A stretch of DNA of 37,023 nucleotides from Chamaesiphon sp. 336R_metabinner_41 (GTDB taxonomy: Bacteria > Cyanobacteriota > Cyanobacteriia > Cyanobacteriales > Chamaesiphonaceae): NCBI GenBank assembly GCA_025359915.1, contig JANYDE010000111.1, positions 1 through 37,023 of the forward strand. Reading direction: 5' to 3'. The notes below the pieces were generated by a model. That model was not told the DNA's origin and did not search any database. It saw only the letters and a program-made list of their open reading frames with translations. Every line of letters begins with the position of its first letter. Position 1 is the stretch's first letter. The position numbers and the translations under genes were made by a program. Shown here in pieces: positions 16,209 through 24,760 of the stretch.

Positions 16209-18762
16209 CCAAATTCAATTATTCGCTCTCAATATTCCCACTCAGCTTACACTTCCTTTTGAGTTATATGCTTTAGAAGTCCCACAACATTGGAAAGAAT
16301 TATTTACTAGGCTTCAAGAAATAAAATTAGAGCGGAAGCCAGTCTTACCACCGATCGAATGCCTCAATCATTACTTGCAAATATTAATTGAAGACTTAAT
16401 TTTTCCTTCTCCTAATGCCTTCAAAAGAGATCGAGACAAGTGGTTTTATGCTAAAAGCGATCTTGTCGATCTCGATCGTATTGCTAGAGTCGTCCGAACA
16501 TGGGCGCAAGTTTCTTTTAAAGGCTTAGAATGCTTAACAGACATAGACATTCAAGCAATTCAAGCTATTTCTGGTCGGGATTTACAATTCCACAAAGTCA
16601 ATTTACCAGCACAGGTTTGGAAGATTGAAGATGGTAGAGGGAGGATCGAGCCACTCTACTATCGTTTGATTCCCTATTTATTCTCTAGTGCCATAGCATC
16701 TGCACCTCTAACCTTAGTCAATCCAGCTTCTAGCATAGATCGAAGAACATTTGCTTTCAGGGAAAGTATTAGCCCAGATGATGGTAGATCGGAAGTTATT
16801 AGTTGGAATCCCGAACTTATCGTTGCAGGAAAGCAAAAAGAAACTCACTATCACTCCTACCATGCAAGGTTTAATCTCCACTATCATCCCGATGGTACTC
16901 CTTATCTTATTTGTGAGTACGGAGTAAGCAGTTGGGTAAGTTGGAAGCTTGGTTACTTGCCTACTGATGTGACAGTTTATTTAAGTCCTACTGGCTCTAA
17001 AAGATTTGCACCAGCAAGTATAGGATATGTAAACAAAAGCCGAGGGGTAGATTTCAAAGGCAATTTAGGTAATCTGATAACAGAACTAAATTATCGAGAT
17101 AAATTTACAATTCAAGATCTGATCGAATCGCCATACAGAAATAATATTGACAACCTTGAATGGATAGCTGTCTACAATACTAGGATGTCAAAATCTCATC
17201 ATGCAGGGGGAGGTTTATTCCCCAAAGACATTGCTAGTCTTCACCAAGCTTGTTTAGAGCGTATTCAAAAATTATTTGGAACTGATATTTCTGAAGTTGA
17301 AGCTTATTCACGGTGCGACAATACTAAGGCTTTAAAAAGTTCATTATCTCAACATAAAAAAGTTAAGGATTTTATCAAATCCGACCTTACTATAGAACTA
17401 GATTGTATTCCTTTCAATATACCAGATAATCTTCAGATAGTCCTAATGGCGCAAACTCCAGCAACTCAGGTATTAGTTGAGAAGTTGGCGGCTAAATATG
17501 GCATCAAAAATATTAAGACGATCGGCCTTGGTAAATTAGGTACGGAGTTATCAGGAGCAAACTTGACCTCCGATTATAAAGATAGGATTCGCGAATTCAA
17601 AGAATCTCCAGAACTTAAAGATGCACTCTCAACATCAATACCAGGAAGTAAAAAACTAGCATTCCTAGAGATATTACCTAAAGCTGATTTCTGGGGGAAA
17701 GATGCTAAAAAAGATCCCAAACCATGTTTTCGCCCAGCTTTAGCTGAGTTGGGCTGTACCACTAAATGCTTTGAGCCTGAGAAACCGAAAAAAGACAAGA
17801 CAAGCGAGTCACATTCTGAAGCAGAGCCATCAGAAGCCGAGTTTAGCCGAAGAGTAGAGAACAGTCTCCTGCGGGGATTAGTTATGACTGGAGCCTATAT
17901 ATACCCTGAGTTCAAAGCCGATAAATTTCCCGCTGATGTTGCCTGTGTGGGTGTGTATGCCATTTCTTGTGGCAATAAATTTTTCCCTGTAGCCGTGCGA
18001 ATCGATCGGGATGGCATCATGGCTAAAGGCTATGGTTCTGAATGGATGGATATCTATGATTTTCAGATAAAAATGGCACGGAAGGAGATTTTCAATCCGA
18101 TCGAATTCAAAAATAAGTCAAAAATGCAAAACTGGGTATTTAATAACTTATTTGAAGAGACAAAAGAAGCAACTATCTACTGCTTTGATGCCCAGAATTT
18201 GCGGACAAAGGGTTTATTATTCCTTCAAAAACAGCATTGGCGGCAGGATAGTCTGGCTTTTCATACCGATGATTGCCCGACTCGATTTATCCCCCTCTCC
18301 GAGTATCCTCACGTTCGCATCGCTGCTATTCTCACGCCTGAATCCTCAGAAGTACCTATCTATCGAGCTTGCGATGAATCTGGCAATTTAGAAGGAAATA
18401 CCAAGGGTGTCTTTCATTCATCCTCTCAAGACGCAGAATGTGGTTACTATTATCTGAGCAATCAAAAACCTAGTAATCGTACCGATCCAATTTTACAGAA
18501 AAGTAAATTTTTCTCGACGACGACCAAGGCTGGTAAGTCGATGAAACCTAATCTATCAGCTCAAGGATATAATCCGACTGGAATTATGCTAACTTTGACA
18601 TTACAGCAAGAAGATGTAGCTAGTGATTGGGCTAGCTTTATTCAGTGTCAAAGATTGTACGGCTTAACTCACCATTTTGATGCAACAAATTACCCAGCAC
18701 CATTACATTTGGCTAAGGATTTAAGCGGTTATTTACCGATTCAAGAAATCCTCAAGCAATAA
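16198..18762 (+). CDS. pPIWI_RE protein (prokaryotic PIWI-like, RE family)
   Basis: The chosen start, 16198 (MAYNQIQLFA), has GGAG seven bases upstream and overlaps the helicase gene by 11 bases; a frame open from 16180 has no such signal. The 854-residue product has the N-terminal domain of the family (about 1-400, formerly DUF3962), a MID-like part (about 400-560), and a C-terminal RNase H-fold PIWI domain. There, FFPVAVRIDRDG (D603, D605), TIYCFDAQN (D664) and the closing segment GYYYLSNQKPS ... NPTGIMLTLTLQQED ... YPAPLHLAKDLSGYL are typical. Such proteins are predicted to bind RNA-DNA hybrids in conflicts with plasmids and phages. An acidic Lys/Glu linker (about 530-560) separates the halves. 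No PAZ domain is evident. The family call is strong; substrate and catalysis are inference. Confidence 0.8.
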   Translation: MAYNQIQLFALNIPTQLTLPFELYALEVPQHWKELFTRLQEIKLERKPVLPPIECLNHYLQILIEDLIFPSPNAFKRDRDKWFYAKSDLVDLDRIARVVRTWAQVSFKGLECLTDIDIQAIQAISGRDLQFHKVNLPAQVWKIEDGRGRIEPLYYRLIPYLFSSAIASAPLTLVNPASSIDRRTFAFRESISPDDGRSEVISWNPELIVAGKQKETHYHSYHARFNLHYHPDGTPYLICEYGVSSWVSWKLGYLPTDVTVYLSPTGSKRFAPASIGYVNKSRGVDFKGNLGNLITELNYRDKFTIQDLIESPYRNNIDNLEWIAVYNTRMSKSHHAGGGLFPKDIASLHQACLERIQKLFGTDISEVEAYSRCDNTKALKSSLSQHKKVKDFIKSDLTIELDCIPFNIPDNLQIVLMAQTPATQVLVEKLAAKYGIKNIKTIGLGKLGTELSGANLTSDYKDRIREFKESPELKDALSTSIPGSKKLAFLEILPKADFWGKDAKKDPKPCFRPALAELGCTTKCFEPEKPKKDKTSESHSEAEPSEAEFSRRVENSLLRGLVMTGAYIYPEFKADKFPADVACVGVYAISCGNKFFPVAVRIDRDGIMAKGYGSEWMDIYDFQIKMARKEIFNPIEFKNKSKMQNWVFNNLFEETKEATIYCFDAQNLRTKGLLFLQKQHWRQDSLAFHTDDCPTRFIPLSEYPHVRIAAILTPESSEVPIYRACDESGNLEGNTKGVFHSSSQDAECGYYYLSNQKPSNRTDPILQKSKFFSTTTKAGKSMKPNLSAQGYNPTGIMLTLTLQQEDVASDWASFIQCQRLYGLTHHFDATNYPAPLHLAKDLSGYLPIQEILKQ

Positions 18763-18851
18763 TGGGGGAGACTCATGATAATCAGCTTTAAGTTCAAAGA
18801 GACAGAACTGATTTTTTAGTTAAAATACCGAGTACGGAACAGGAGATTGAG

Positions 18852-19259
18852 ATGAAATTAGCCGATTTATCCGCAGCGACACGTCAAAAAATTGACAAGG
18901 TAAAATTCGATCGCAGTCTTGAGAAACATGAGGGGCCATATGATTGGAATTGGGTGTTCAGAACCGCCGAGGAAGAAAACGATCTAGCATTTTTGACGAT
19001 CGACAATCGCCCAGTTTTACTACCAATCGATCCCGAACATTATGCCAATATTGAAATTTTGAGAACAATTTGGAGTGCAGATGGGAATTCAGTCACGATA
19101 TTTTTGAAGGATACGACCTATTATAGTGCTGCGGATGGGATTGGTTATTTAGCTGTGTGCGATAAAGTTGCTGGAGCAGAATTTTGGCTGGCGATTATCT
19201 ATCATGAATGGTTTGTTATTGCACCAGACCCAGTTTTTGAAGTTAATAAACCTGGCTAA
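18852..19259 (+). CDS. Small protein downstream of pPIWI_RE, unknown
   Basis: This 135-residue protein does not match a family I recognise. It begins MKLADLSAATRQKIDKVKFD and is mostly predicted beta structure with many aromatic residues (PYDWNWVF, EFWLAIIYHEWFVIAP). A clear AGGAG lies six bases before the ATG. The gap to pPIWI_RE is 89 bases with no obvious terminator, so it may be a fourth member of the island, for example an immunity or adaptor protein. It could equally be a stray orphan. The gene on its other side is convergent. Confidence 0.6.
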   Translation: MKLADLSAATRQKIDKVKFDRSLEKHEGPYDWNWVFRTAEEENDLAFLTIDNRPVLLPIDPEHYANIEILRTIWSADGNSVTIFLKDTTYYSAADGIGYLAVCDKVAGAEFWLAIIYHEWFVIAPDPVFEVNKPG

Positions 19260-19349
19260 TCTTATATTTGCAATATGTCAGATAATTTTTAGCTTTGGCA
19301 ATCTCTCTATTATTAGTTTAGTGAGATTCTTCAGGGTTAAGATCGATAA

Positions 19350-20258
19350 TTACTCTTTCGGTTTGAAGTCAACTATCATCGATGTCAATTGTTTACGGTT
19401 AAATTCTAACAAATCGATGGCAAATTCTTTTGAAGCAAGATCGATCCAATCAGTGGGAATTCGCTCGAATAGATCGCTAACGATAGTTGAAGAAATAACC
19501 TCAATTTTGCCGATCCAATAACTGGCTGCGGTAGGATAGATATCGAGTAATTCTCTTGCCAAATCTGGGAAATTAAAATTCTCGGCAGCTCTCTCGGTAC
19601 GGCGACAGATGGCAGCTCCCATCATCGACGAGCAACGATCCGCCTTCAGTCCGAGTTTGACTATTTCAGATCCAGACATCTGTACGCCCAAGGAAGCACC
19701 ACAATCAAAATTGGGTAATAACTCTAGACTGCCAGTAGGATCGACTCTCACGCCCCAATTATAGTCGTGTCGATCGATATTACAAATCCAAGCGTCTAGC
19801 ATTAAATACCCAGCAAATAGTTCGGCTGCTGTGGTAATTTGCGGTGGAGCTTCCCAACTAATCGGGAGTTTAATGTTATTAGCTGCTAGAGCATTAATTG
19901 AGTTTTCTAGCGTGTAGTAATAATTATCTTTGCCATAGACGAGGGATAGTAAATCGGCTCCAGCTAGTTCAATTTCCCCAGCTCTGAGAAAATTGGGGCT
20001 GATGACTCCTCGATTCCCCTGCCAGTCAATGCCTAATTCATAGGAGACTGTAGGCAAACCAATTGCTCTGGCTAGCTCTGAAGCAATTTTCTCACTCCAG
20101 GCAGTCGTTCCCATTGGGCTATCAGCTTTAAATACAGCTAATCCTAATTCTGAAGTGGACATCCAGAATTTATCGAGCATTCCTAGATCGACAAATTCTT
20201 CACCTAGTTTTGATGCTTCGCTAACTATAATTACTGCGAATAAACTAGAGAATTCCAT
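19350..20258 (-). CDS. HipA-like kinase
   Basis: The 302-residue protein has the kinase core of the HipA family. The probable ATP lysine is K44 (AVFKAD), the catalytic loop is NIDRHDYNWGV (D162, N167), and the metal-binding motif is NFDCGASLG (D185, in place of DFG). In HipA relatives the kinase phosphorylates a translation factor and halts growth. This one is shorter than HipA (about 440 aa) because the N-terminal subdomain-1 is absent as a fused part. Its start overlaps the upstream HIRAN-like gene by 28 bases, so the two are translated together. The partner may supply the missing function. No HipB-type helix-turn-helix antitoxin is adjacent, which is unusual. The exact start is less certain than the frame; residues from about 20 on align with kin from memory. 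Confidence 0.75.
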   Translation of the reverse strand: MEFSSLFAVIIVSEASKLGEEFVDLGMLDKFWMSTSELGLAVFKADSPMGTTAWSEKIASELARAIGLPTVSYELGIDWQGNRGVISPNFLRAGEIELAGADLLSLVYGKDNYYYTLENSINALAANNIKLPISWEAPPQITTAAELFAGYLMLDAWICNIDRHDYNWGVRVDPTGSLELLPNFDCGASLGVQMSGSEIVKLGLKADRCSSMMGAAICRRTERAAENFNFPDLARELLDIYPTAASYWIGKIEVISSTIVSDLFERIPTDWIDLASKEFAIDLLEFNRKQLTSMIVDFKPKE

Positions 20259-20953
20259 ACTTTGAATGCGTCGCTATGATATAAATTTTTGCCACTAACT
20301 TTAGCCTTGAGTAATAGTCTCATCCCTAAATAGGGCTTGTCCAGATTTTGTTCTACTTCGAGATCGATGTTGGTAAATTTCAGATGACTGAAGAAGGGGT
20401 GACAATAAGCGATCGCAGTTTCATCTTTAAGAATGGCAATAGATCCATCCTGTTCTATCCGGTGTTGGAGCTGTGTACCAATCGGAATTTGACGGACAAA
20501 TTCACTCGATTCTGGCAAAATACCTGGTGAGAAATGAAATGTGTGAATGCCGTTAGCATCAGGAGCAATCTGTGGGTAGATATCGAAAGGATCGATGCCG
20601 CTACGTCCTCCAGATTTACTTAAAAAGGCAATCCCATCTAATTGTTGATATTCGAGATTGAAGAACTCAAAATTTTCACGTTCGTCATTTCTTCCCGATG
20701 GCATTCGCTTATCTATCGTCGCAGGGAGATGTTTTCCTCGGTATACACCACCAGTTCGACATTCTGGCGGGAAAGCCATCCAGTAGCCAGGATATTGATT
20801 GAGGATTTTGAATCCGATCTGGGTAATTTCGAGGCAGTACTCGGATTTTCCCCATGTCAGGAGGGCGAGGGGATACCACTGATGGGGCGGATTAATATCT
20901 TTGTAGCCGATATATAAGCCGTTAATTGTGGAATCTGTCGTGACAGCTTGCAT
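20231..20953 (-). CDS. HIRAN-like domain protein, partner of the HipA-like kinase
   Basis: The 240-residue protein begins with a strand pattern (NGLYIGYKDINPPHQWYPLA, then LLTWGKSEYCLEIT) typical of the companion proteins found beside HipA-like kinases. The C-terminal half (IDPFDIYPQIAPDANGIHTF, FSPGILPESSEF, then IPIGTQLQHRIEQ and AIAYCHPFF) resembles a HIRAN domain, which in other proteins binds DNA ends. GGAGG lies eight bases before the ATG. It is the first gene of a two-gene operon with the kinase. It could be the neutralizer of the kinase or its sensor; I cannot decide which. The family resemblance is from memory and no search was made. Confidence 0.65.
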   Translation of the reverse strand: MQAVTTDSTINGLYIGYKDINPPHQWYPLALLTWGKSEYCLEITQIGFKILNQYPGYWMAFPPECRTGGVYRGKHLPATIDKRMPSGRNDERENFEFFNLEYQQLDGIAFLSKSGGRSGIDPFDIYPQIAPDANGIHTFHFSPGILPESSEFVRQIPIGTQLQHRIEQDGSIAILKDETAIAYCHPFFSHLKFTNIDLEVEQNLDKPYLGMRLLLKAKVSGKNLYHSDAFKVWNSLVYSQ

Positions 20954-21055
20954 CGAAAAACCTCCAAACGTATGTAGTAATTTGGTTTCAACTATTCTAT
21001 TGTACCAACGATTGAGTTCGTCAAGTTAAGGCTAAAAAAGTGTACATCACCATAA

Positions 21056-22102
21056 CTAATCGGGATTGAGCTTAATCCCCAAATTTAAAGCCGGATTATT
21101 CAACCACCTATCGCCCACATGAGTATAAATCGCCGTCGTGCGCGGGTCGGCATGACCCAGTAAATCCTGCACCTGCCGCAGCGATGCACCACTCTGAATC
21201 GCCAGGGTAGCCGCAGTATGCCGCAGTGAGTGAGCGGATAAAGTCCGTCCCTCCCCATGTTTGATGTTGAGAGCTTTGAGATAACCATCAACAATCTTTC
21301 TCATCCCTCGCCGCGACAAGCGATAATCCTGCTCGGATTCCTTTAAATTTTTCGGACGATAATAGAGGTTAATAAATAAGGGTGTAATCGCAGCAATGCT
21401 ATAACCAGCCTTTCTCCTAGCGAGTAAATAACGGTCTAATAACTCCACCAAGTCGGGAGTCAAAGGCACGATCCGCTGTTGTCGTTTGCTAATCACCGTA
21501 ATCCCCACACCCATTGAACCGCGCACAATATCCTTGATGTCAGCCCGATGCACTTCCATCGTTCTTGCCCCTTCTAAAGTCATAATCCCTAGCAGGAGTT
21601 GGTCGCGCAACGTCTTGAGCGATGTAGGTTTAGCTAAAGGAGCCTGAAGCAAGGCTTGTGCTTCTGCGGTAGTTAAATAAGTAATCCGTTCGGCAGGATC
21701 GCTGCGTTGTTTGGGCGGTTTAACGCCCCAGACGGGGTTAATCGTCAGCAATCTGTATTCCATCGCCGCATCGTACATCCGACTGATGGCAACTAGTTTG
21801 AGGGAAATTGTGGTGGGTTTATACTTTTTTTGAACGAGATGGTGACGATAGATCTTAATCTGATCTCTGGTGACAGTCAGGGGTTGAAGCTGATTTGTCT
21901 CGCACCATTTCAGATAGTAGCGGACTTCACACCAGTAAGTACGGATCGTTTCGGCACTAGCTCCGCCAGAGCCGACATCAAAGGCGAGAAAATTGGTAAA
22001 CGCCGCCAGTAATTCATCGGCATTGAGGGTGAAGGGTGTTCCCTGGTCGATGTTTGAGAGCGAGGTGGTAGCAGTGGGATTTAGTTCATCCAATGTGGGC
22101 AC
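21056..22102 (-). CDS. Tyrosine recombinase (XerC/D-like integrase)
   Basis: This is a 348-residue site-specific recombinase. The N-terminal SAM-like core-binding domain covers about 35-125. In the catalytic domain the conserved residues are R180 (LEGARTMEVH), K206, H291 and R294 (HSLRHTAA), H317 (LLGHADP) and the nucleophile Y326 (TAIYTHV). All are present, so the enzyme should be active. The start is a GTG (MPTLDELNP) without a strong ribosome site. On a plasmid such an enzyme may resolve multimers or integrate cassettes. Two inverted-repeat structures in its upstream region (22157-22178, 22422-22464) are candidate sites of action. It stands alone on the minus strand between the HIRAN/HipA pair and the AbiE pair. 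Confidence 0.9.
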   Translation of the reverse strand: MPTLDELNPTATTSLSNIDQGTPFTLNADELLAAFTNFLAFDVGSGGASAETIRTYWCEVRYYLKWCETNQLQPLTVTRDQIKIYRHHLVQKKYKPTTISLKLVAISRMYDAAMEYRLLTINPVWGVKPPKQRSDPAERITYLTTAEAQALLQAPLAKPTSLKTLRDQLLLGIMTLEGARTMEVHRADIKDIVRGSMGVGITVISKRQQRIVPLTPDLVELLDRYLLARRKAGYSIAAITPLFINLYYRPKNLKESEQDYRLSRRGMRKIVDGYLKALNIKHGEGRTLSAHSLRHTAATLAIQSGASLRQVQDLLGHADPRTTAIYTHVGDRWLNNPALNLGIKLNPD

Positions 22103-22596
22103 TATTGAGGCTTTGTATCTAAAATTTTACTGGAATTGGGGGGAGTAATTTAACGCTCCGCTAATCCTCTTTAGCGGAACATCTTGAGACTATGATTATT
22201 ACAGGAATTGGGTTTTAGCCTATGCCCAGGTTTTTGAGATGTTCGCCGAATTTCAATCAAATTTTCAATCAAATTGGCAAGCTTATTAGTAGCTGGAGAT
22301 CGACGTTTCTAAAGATGACGATCGATCGACGAGACTATGAGAACGACGAATCTAAGTTTTACGCTCTGGACTGACAGCAAAGAGATAGGCTTGTGCGCTT
22401 TATAGCGTGACCTCGAAGACAAGGTTAAGCGCACGACAATTAAATTCTAGCGTGTGCTTAACCTCCTCTGTCACCAAGCGATTAGATCGGGTCTGATGCG
22501 AGCGGAGCTACAGGTATCGATCGAGGAAGAGCGTTCGATTAATTTGTCCGCCAGTTGTTGTTGAATCTAGCCCCAAATCAGGTTAATTTGATTTCA
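22103..22596. other. Intergenic region with inverted repeats upstream of the recombinase
   Basis: There is no gene in this stretch of about 500 bases. TCCGCTAA/TTAGCGGA (22157-22164, 22171-22178) forms a hairpin in the recombinase leader. A 13-bp inverted repeat lies at 22422-22464. The rest contains CGATCG repeats and nothing else I can name. Confidence 0.5.
22422..22464. repeat. 13-bp inverted repeat, possible recombination site
   Basis: AGGTTAAGCGCAC (22422-22434) is mirrored by GTGTGCTTAACCT (22452-22464) with one mismatch and a 17-base spacer. A third partial copy, GTGCGCTT, lies at 22393-22400. Two inverted arms of this size near a tyrosine recombinase gene resemble a core site, though the spacer is longer than the usual 6-8 bases. 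Confidence 0.35.
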
Positions 22597-22631
22597 TGCT
22601 ATTTTATATAGTATGAGTATATTAAATAGCA
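22597..22631 (+). promoter_or_regulatory. Operator overlapping the start of the AbiE operon
   Basis: TGCTATTTTATAT (22597-22609) is mirrored by ATATTAAATAGCA (22619-22631) with one mismatch, and the ATG at 22613 sits in the 9-base spacer. AbiEi antitoxins are known to repress their own operon by binding inverted repeats, so this is the likely operator. Because it covers the start codon it may also shape translation. Confidence 0.6.
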
Positions 22632-23386
22632 CGAAACTAAATAATCTCCTCGTCAATTGGCAACCAGGTGCAGTCTACACCGCCGCTTGGTTATCCAGCC
22701 AAGGCTTTTCTTCTAGCGCGATCGCGGGCTACTGTCAGAGCAATTGGCTCCGCTCGATCGGTCGCGGTGCATTCGTCAAAGTCGGCGATACCTACGATTG
22801 GAGTGGCGGTCTATGGGCGGTACAACAACAATTAGGTTTAGCCATCCATCCAGGAGCAAAGACAGCCCTAGAGTTAGCTGGTTACGGTCACTTTCTCCCC
22901 TTAGAACGACAGTCGGTGATGTTATTTGGCGCGACGGGAATGAAGTTACCCCATTGGTTAAGACAACAAGCCCAGGTATGGCAACTCCAGTATTTTACTA
23001 CCAATCTATTCGCTCAAGCACCCCTGTTAGGATTAACCGAGCGGCGGTTTGGAGACTTATCGATCAACATTTCTACTCCAGAACGCGCCAGTTTAGAAAT
23101 GTTGTATCTAGTACCTCATACCCAATCAGTTGAGGAAGCTTGGTTATTGATGGAAGGCTTGGTTACTTTGCGCCCAAGATTGGTACAGTCATTACTCGGT
23201 GCTTGTAACTCGATTAAGGTACGGCGGTTGTTTTTGTATTTAGCAGAGCAACACCAGCATCCTTGGTTCGAGCGATTGGATCTGAGCGCGATCGATCTGG
23301 GTGTGGGTAATCGATCGATCGTCAGTGGTGGACGGTTAGACCCCAAATATCAGATTACTGTCCCTGCGAATCTGGGAGTGAATTAA
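22613..23386 (+). CDS. abiEi: AbiEi-like antitoxin (type IV toxin-antitoxin)
   Basis: The 257-residue protein has an N-terminal winged helix (about 18-55: GAVYTAAWLSSQGFSSSAIA, then SNWLRSIGRGAFVKVG) followed by the AbiEi body (TALELAGYGHFLPL; LSINISTPERASLEMLYLVP; EEAWLLMEGLVTLRP). It should repress the operon and counteract the nucleotidyltransferase toxin encoded next, without a direct protein complex, as known for AbiE. The stop overlaps the toxin start by one base (TAATG). A palindromic operator spans its start codon. There is a plausible -10 (TATTTT or TATATA) within the left arm. Length and domain order are normal for cyanobacterial members. Confidence 0.85.
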   Translation: MSILNSTKLNNLLVNWQPGAVYTAAWLSSQGFSSSAIAGYCQSNWLRSIGRGAFVKVGDTYDWSGGLWAVQQQLGLAIHPGAKTALELAGYGHFLPLERQSVMLFGATGMKLPHWLRQQAQVWQLQYFTTNLFAQAPLLGLTERRFGDLSINISTPERASLEMLYLVPHTQSVEEAWLLMEGLVTLRPRLVQSLLGACNSIKVRRLFLYLAEQHQHPWFERLDLSAIDLGVGNRSIVSGGRLDPKYQITVPANLGVN

Positions 23387-24300
23387 TGGATCGATCGTTG
23401 TTTTTAGCTACTGTTGATTTACTACTGCGGATTCTGCCCTATGTGATGCGCGATAGTAGGTTCGCGCTTAAAGGTGGTAGTGCGCTGAATTTATTCATCC
23501 GCGATTTGCCGAGGCTATCGGTGGATATCGATTTAACTTACTTGCCAATTGAAGACAGAGACAGTACTTTGGCGAATATTAGCGATATCTTAACCACAAT
23601 CTCACAGGATATTAGTAGGGCGATGCCCCAGGTGACGATTCAACCGCTGCTAGCTACTGATGGGCGGTTGCGGAAATTGGTGGTACGTTCGGGGCTGGTA
23701 ACGGTGAAGGTGGAACCCAATGAAACCATTCGGGGGTCTGTCTTTCCCTGCGAATTACGGGATCTAGCTCCGCAAGTGGAAGAAGAGTTTGGGCTATTTA
23801 TGTCGGTGCAGACGCTCTCGCTGGCAGATTTATATGGGGGAAAGATTTGTGCGGCTCTGGACAGACAACACCCCAGAGATTTGTTTGACGTGCAAATGTT
23901 GTTGGCTAATGAAGGGTTGACTCCAGCGATTAGAACGGCTTTTTTAGTCTATTTAATCAGTCACAATCGTCCGATGGCGGAGGTATTGCAACCCAATCGA
24001 CTACCGCTGGAGACTGGATTTAATAATGAGTTTGTGGGGATGAGTCGATTGTCAGTTAGCTGTGAGGAGTTGGTCGCAGTGCGCGAACGGTTAATCGATT
24101 TGTTACGCCTGTCACTATCAATTGATGAGAAGCGATTTCTACTGTCGGTGAAGGAACTTGAGCCGGATTGGACGCTATTGGGAGTAACGGGGGTTGAGGA
24201 GTTACCAGCAGTACGGTGGAAGTTGCAGAATCTGGCGAAAATGCCTAAGCCGAAGCACAAGCTGGCAGTTGCAAAGTTGAAGGAAGTGCTAGGTCTGTAA
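23386..24300 (+). CDS. abiEii: AbiEii-like nucleotidyltransferase toxin
   Basis: The 304-residue protein is of the DNA polymerase beta-like nucleotidyltransferase class. The conserved motif is KGGSALNLF (K29, GGS 30-32) followed by RLSVDIDLTYLP with the metal-binding pair D47 and D49. A further conserved stretch is LADLYGGKICAALDRQHPRD with DLFDVQML (about 147-172), which belongs to the family. Relatives modify tRNA or otherwise stop growth when phage infection or plasmid loss upsets the antitoxin. It is translationally coupled to abiEi. The pair serves plasmid maintenance, phage abortive infection, or both. No damage to the frame was seen. Confidence 0.87.
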   Translation: MDRSLFLATVDLLLRILPYVMRDSRFALKGGSALNLFIRDLPRLSVDIDLTYLPIEDRDSTLANISDILTTISQDISRAMPQVTIQPLLATDGRLRKLVVRSGLVTVKVEPNETIRGSVFPCELRDLAPQVEEEFGLFMSVQTLSLADLYGGKICAALDRQHPRDLFDVQMLLANEGLTPAIRTAFLVYLISHNRPMAEVLQPNRLPLETGFNNEFVGMSRLSVSCEELVAVRERLIDLLRLSLSIDEKRFLLSVKELEPDWTLLGVTGVEELPAVRWKLQNLAKMPKPKHKLAVAKLKEVLGL

Positions 24301-24352
24301 TCCTACTCCTTCGAGTGGTCAGGAAGATTGGCTTGATTCAATCGGAACTGTC

Positions 24353-24610
24353 CTAGTCCCCTAGACATGTGACACAAAGTCCATCATCCAAATTGGCATC
24401 ATCGGCTAGACAGTAATAACAGAGGTTGAATTGCTGGGCGTGTCCTTCTAAAATCTCCCCTTGGTTGCAGTCATACTTGTTTGTTGCCATCTCCAAAATT
24501 TCTTTAATCAAGGTCTGAGTTGTGGTCTTTTCTATTCCTGCAAATACTTGATGTCGATCTAGGATTTCAATTACCTCATTTAACATATAGCTGCCAGAAT
24601 GATTGGACAT
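24353..24610 (-). CDS. Small zinc-ribbon-like protein
   Basis: The 85-residue protein is of unknown function. The first 55 residues are helical (LNEVIEILDRHQVFAG, TQTLIKEILEMATNKYDC). The C-terminus has two CxxC pairs (LCYYC, then LCVTC) that probably bind one zinc ion. A strong AGGAG lies eight bases before the ATG at 24610, and TATAAT upstream on this strand (24657-24652) may be its -10 box. It is convergent with the AbiE operon and follows the GNAT gene on the same strand with a 150-base gap. I do not recognise a family. Confidence 0.65.
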   Translation of the reverse strand: MSNHSGSYMLNEVIEILDRHQVFAGIEKTTTQTLIKEILEMATNKYDCNQGEILEGHAQQFNLCYYCLADDANLDDGLCVTCLGD

Positions 24611-24760
24611 AAAGGTTGCTCCTAATCTACTTTTCCAAAATACTTATTCAGATTATAGTATAAATAAACTAGTATTTGTCGAGCGACTGGAAAAATAATC
24701 CTTACTTTAAATCAGCGTTCATCCTACGCGGCTCCGATTGTCATCAACACCTGGGGAGAT

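Noticed and set aside
19168-19521. 117-codon plus-strand frame
   Set aside because: It starts inside the 135-aa gene and runs antisense into the kinase gene; the sequence lacks protein-like features.
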